Shown one piece after another: positions 4,961-5,186 of a stretch of DNA of 5,186 bases. The notes beneath the pieces are model-generated. The model searched no databases and was not told the origin of the DNA. It saw nothing but the letters and a program-made list of their open reading frames with translations. Numbering within the stretch: the stretch's first letter is position 1; each line of letters starts with the position of its first letter. The stretch comes from Lachnospiraceae bacterium (GTDB taxonomy: Bacteria > Bacillota > Clostridia > Lachnospirales > Lachnospiraceae): positions 1,506-6,691 of the forward strand of contig JAJBTR010000336.1 of assembly GCA_020860745.1 (NCBI GenBank). Reading direction: 5' to 3'. A program made the position numbers and the translations under genes.

Positions 4961-5186
4961 GCGTCGAATGGTCAGCACAGCTGGACGATCGACGAGGAAC
5001 ATTCCCGTGAGATTATCCAAAAAGGGTTGGAGCTAGGCGTCAACTTCTTTGACACGGCCATCGGCTATCAGAGCGGAACCAGTGAGCAGTATGTAGGCCG
5101 TGCGCTGCGGGATTTCGCAAAGCGGGATGATGTGGTTGTCGCAACAAAATTTCTGCCGCGCACGCAGGATGAAATCAAGGCGGGGA
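4961..5186 (+). pseudogene. Aldo/keto reductase, N-terminus missing, runs off the window
   Basis: The frame matches the front half of an aldo/keto reductase, an NAD(P)H-dependent carbonyl-reducing TIM-barrel enzyme. Visible landmarks are SWTIDEEHSREIIQKGLELG, then NFFDTAIGYQSGTSEQYVG carrying the catalytic Asp (codon 5051-5053) and Tyr (5066-5068), and VVVATKF carrying the catalytic Lys (5147-5149). The first beta strand that normally precedes it (about 25 residues, ending in a CxGxMxFG-like motif) is absent. Homology starts at about 4961, after the palindrome. The frame is open only from 4919, after the TAA at 4916-4918, and has no ATG. GTG 4928 has GAGG only one base ahead, and TTG 5027 is deep in the domain. 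I call it a 5'-truncated copy; an unusual start or sequencing/assembly error remains possible. The later part, with the catalytic His, is outside the window. Confidence 0.65.

Overview
The window looks like chromosomal DNA of a Gram-positive anaerobe of the Clostridia, most likely a Lachnospiraceae-type genome. The grounds are purine-rich Shine-Dalgarno sites (AGGAGG class), a probable TTG start, a lipoprotein-type solute-binding protein, intermediate base composition, and short palindromic elements between genes. This placement is inferred from style; no marker gene is present. All recognisable genes are on the + strand.

Left half (2-3320): the 3' end of an unidentified gene (2-103) is followed after 41 bases by a three-gene ABC importer cassette. 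It encodes an ATPase (145-1206), a membrane permease (preferred start TTG 1223, end 2002) and a lipoprotein substrate-binding protein (2153-3241). The binding protein and permease resemble the SsuA/TauA/NrtA/ThiY-type and SsuC/TauC-type families, which import sulfonates, taurine, nitrate or thiamine-precursor-like small molecules. The ATPase is longer than the usual SsuB/TauB partner and carries a C-terminal TOBE-like regulatory extension, as in CysA/PotA-type ATPases. The substrate cannot be read from the sequence. A strong intrinsic terminator (3271-3320) closes the cassette. No convincing promoter is seen before the ATPase, so it may be co-transcribed with the upstream gene.

Middle (3321-3949): this stretch has no intact gene. 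It holds a spaced inverted repeat (3331-3436), a frame remnant resembling the C-terminus of a LysR-type regulator (3472-3651), a near-consensus sigma-A promoter (3731-3759) with a 13-bp palindrome just downstream (3760-3772), and a roughly 100-bp palindromic element (3791-3891) in the predicted 5' leader of the next gene.

Right (3950-5186): an intact LysR-type transcriptional regulator (3950-4816) is followed by a second nested palindromic element (4871-4960). This abuts an aldo/keto reductase reading frame that lacks its N-terminus and start codon (4961 to the window end). The regulator is therefore bracketed by palindromic elements and gene debris, suggesting local turnover. Whether it controls the ABC cassette, the reductase or something outside the window is unknown. 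I found no evidence for a wholly new system; the most unusual features are the two palindromic elements and the truncated reductase.
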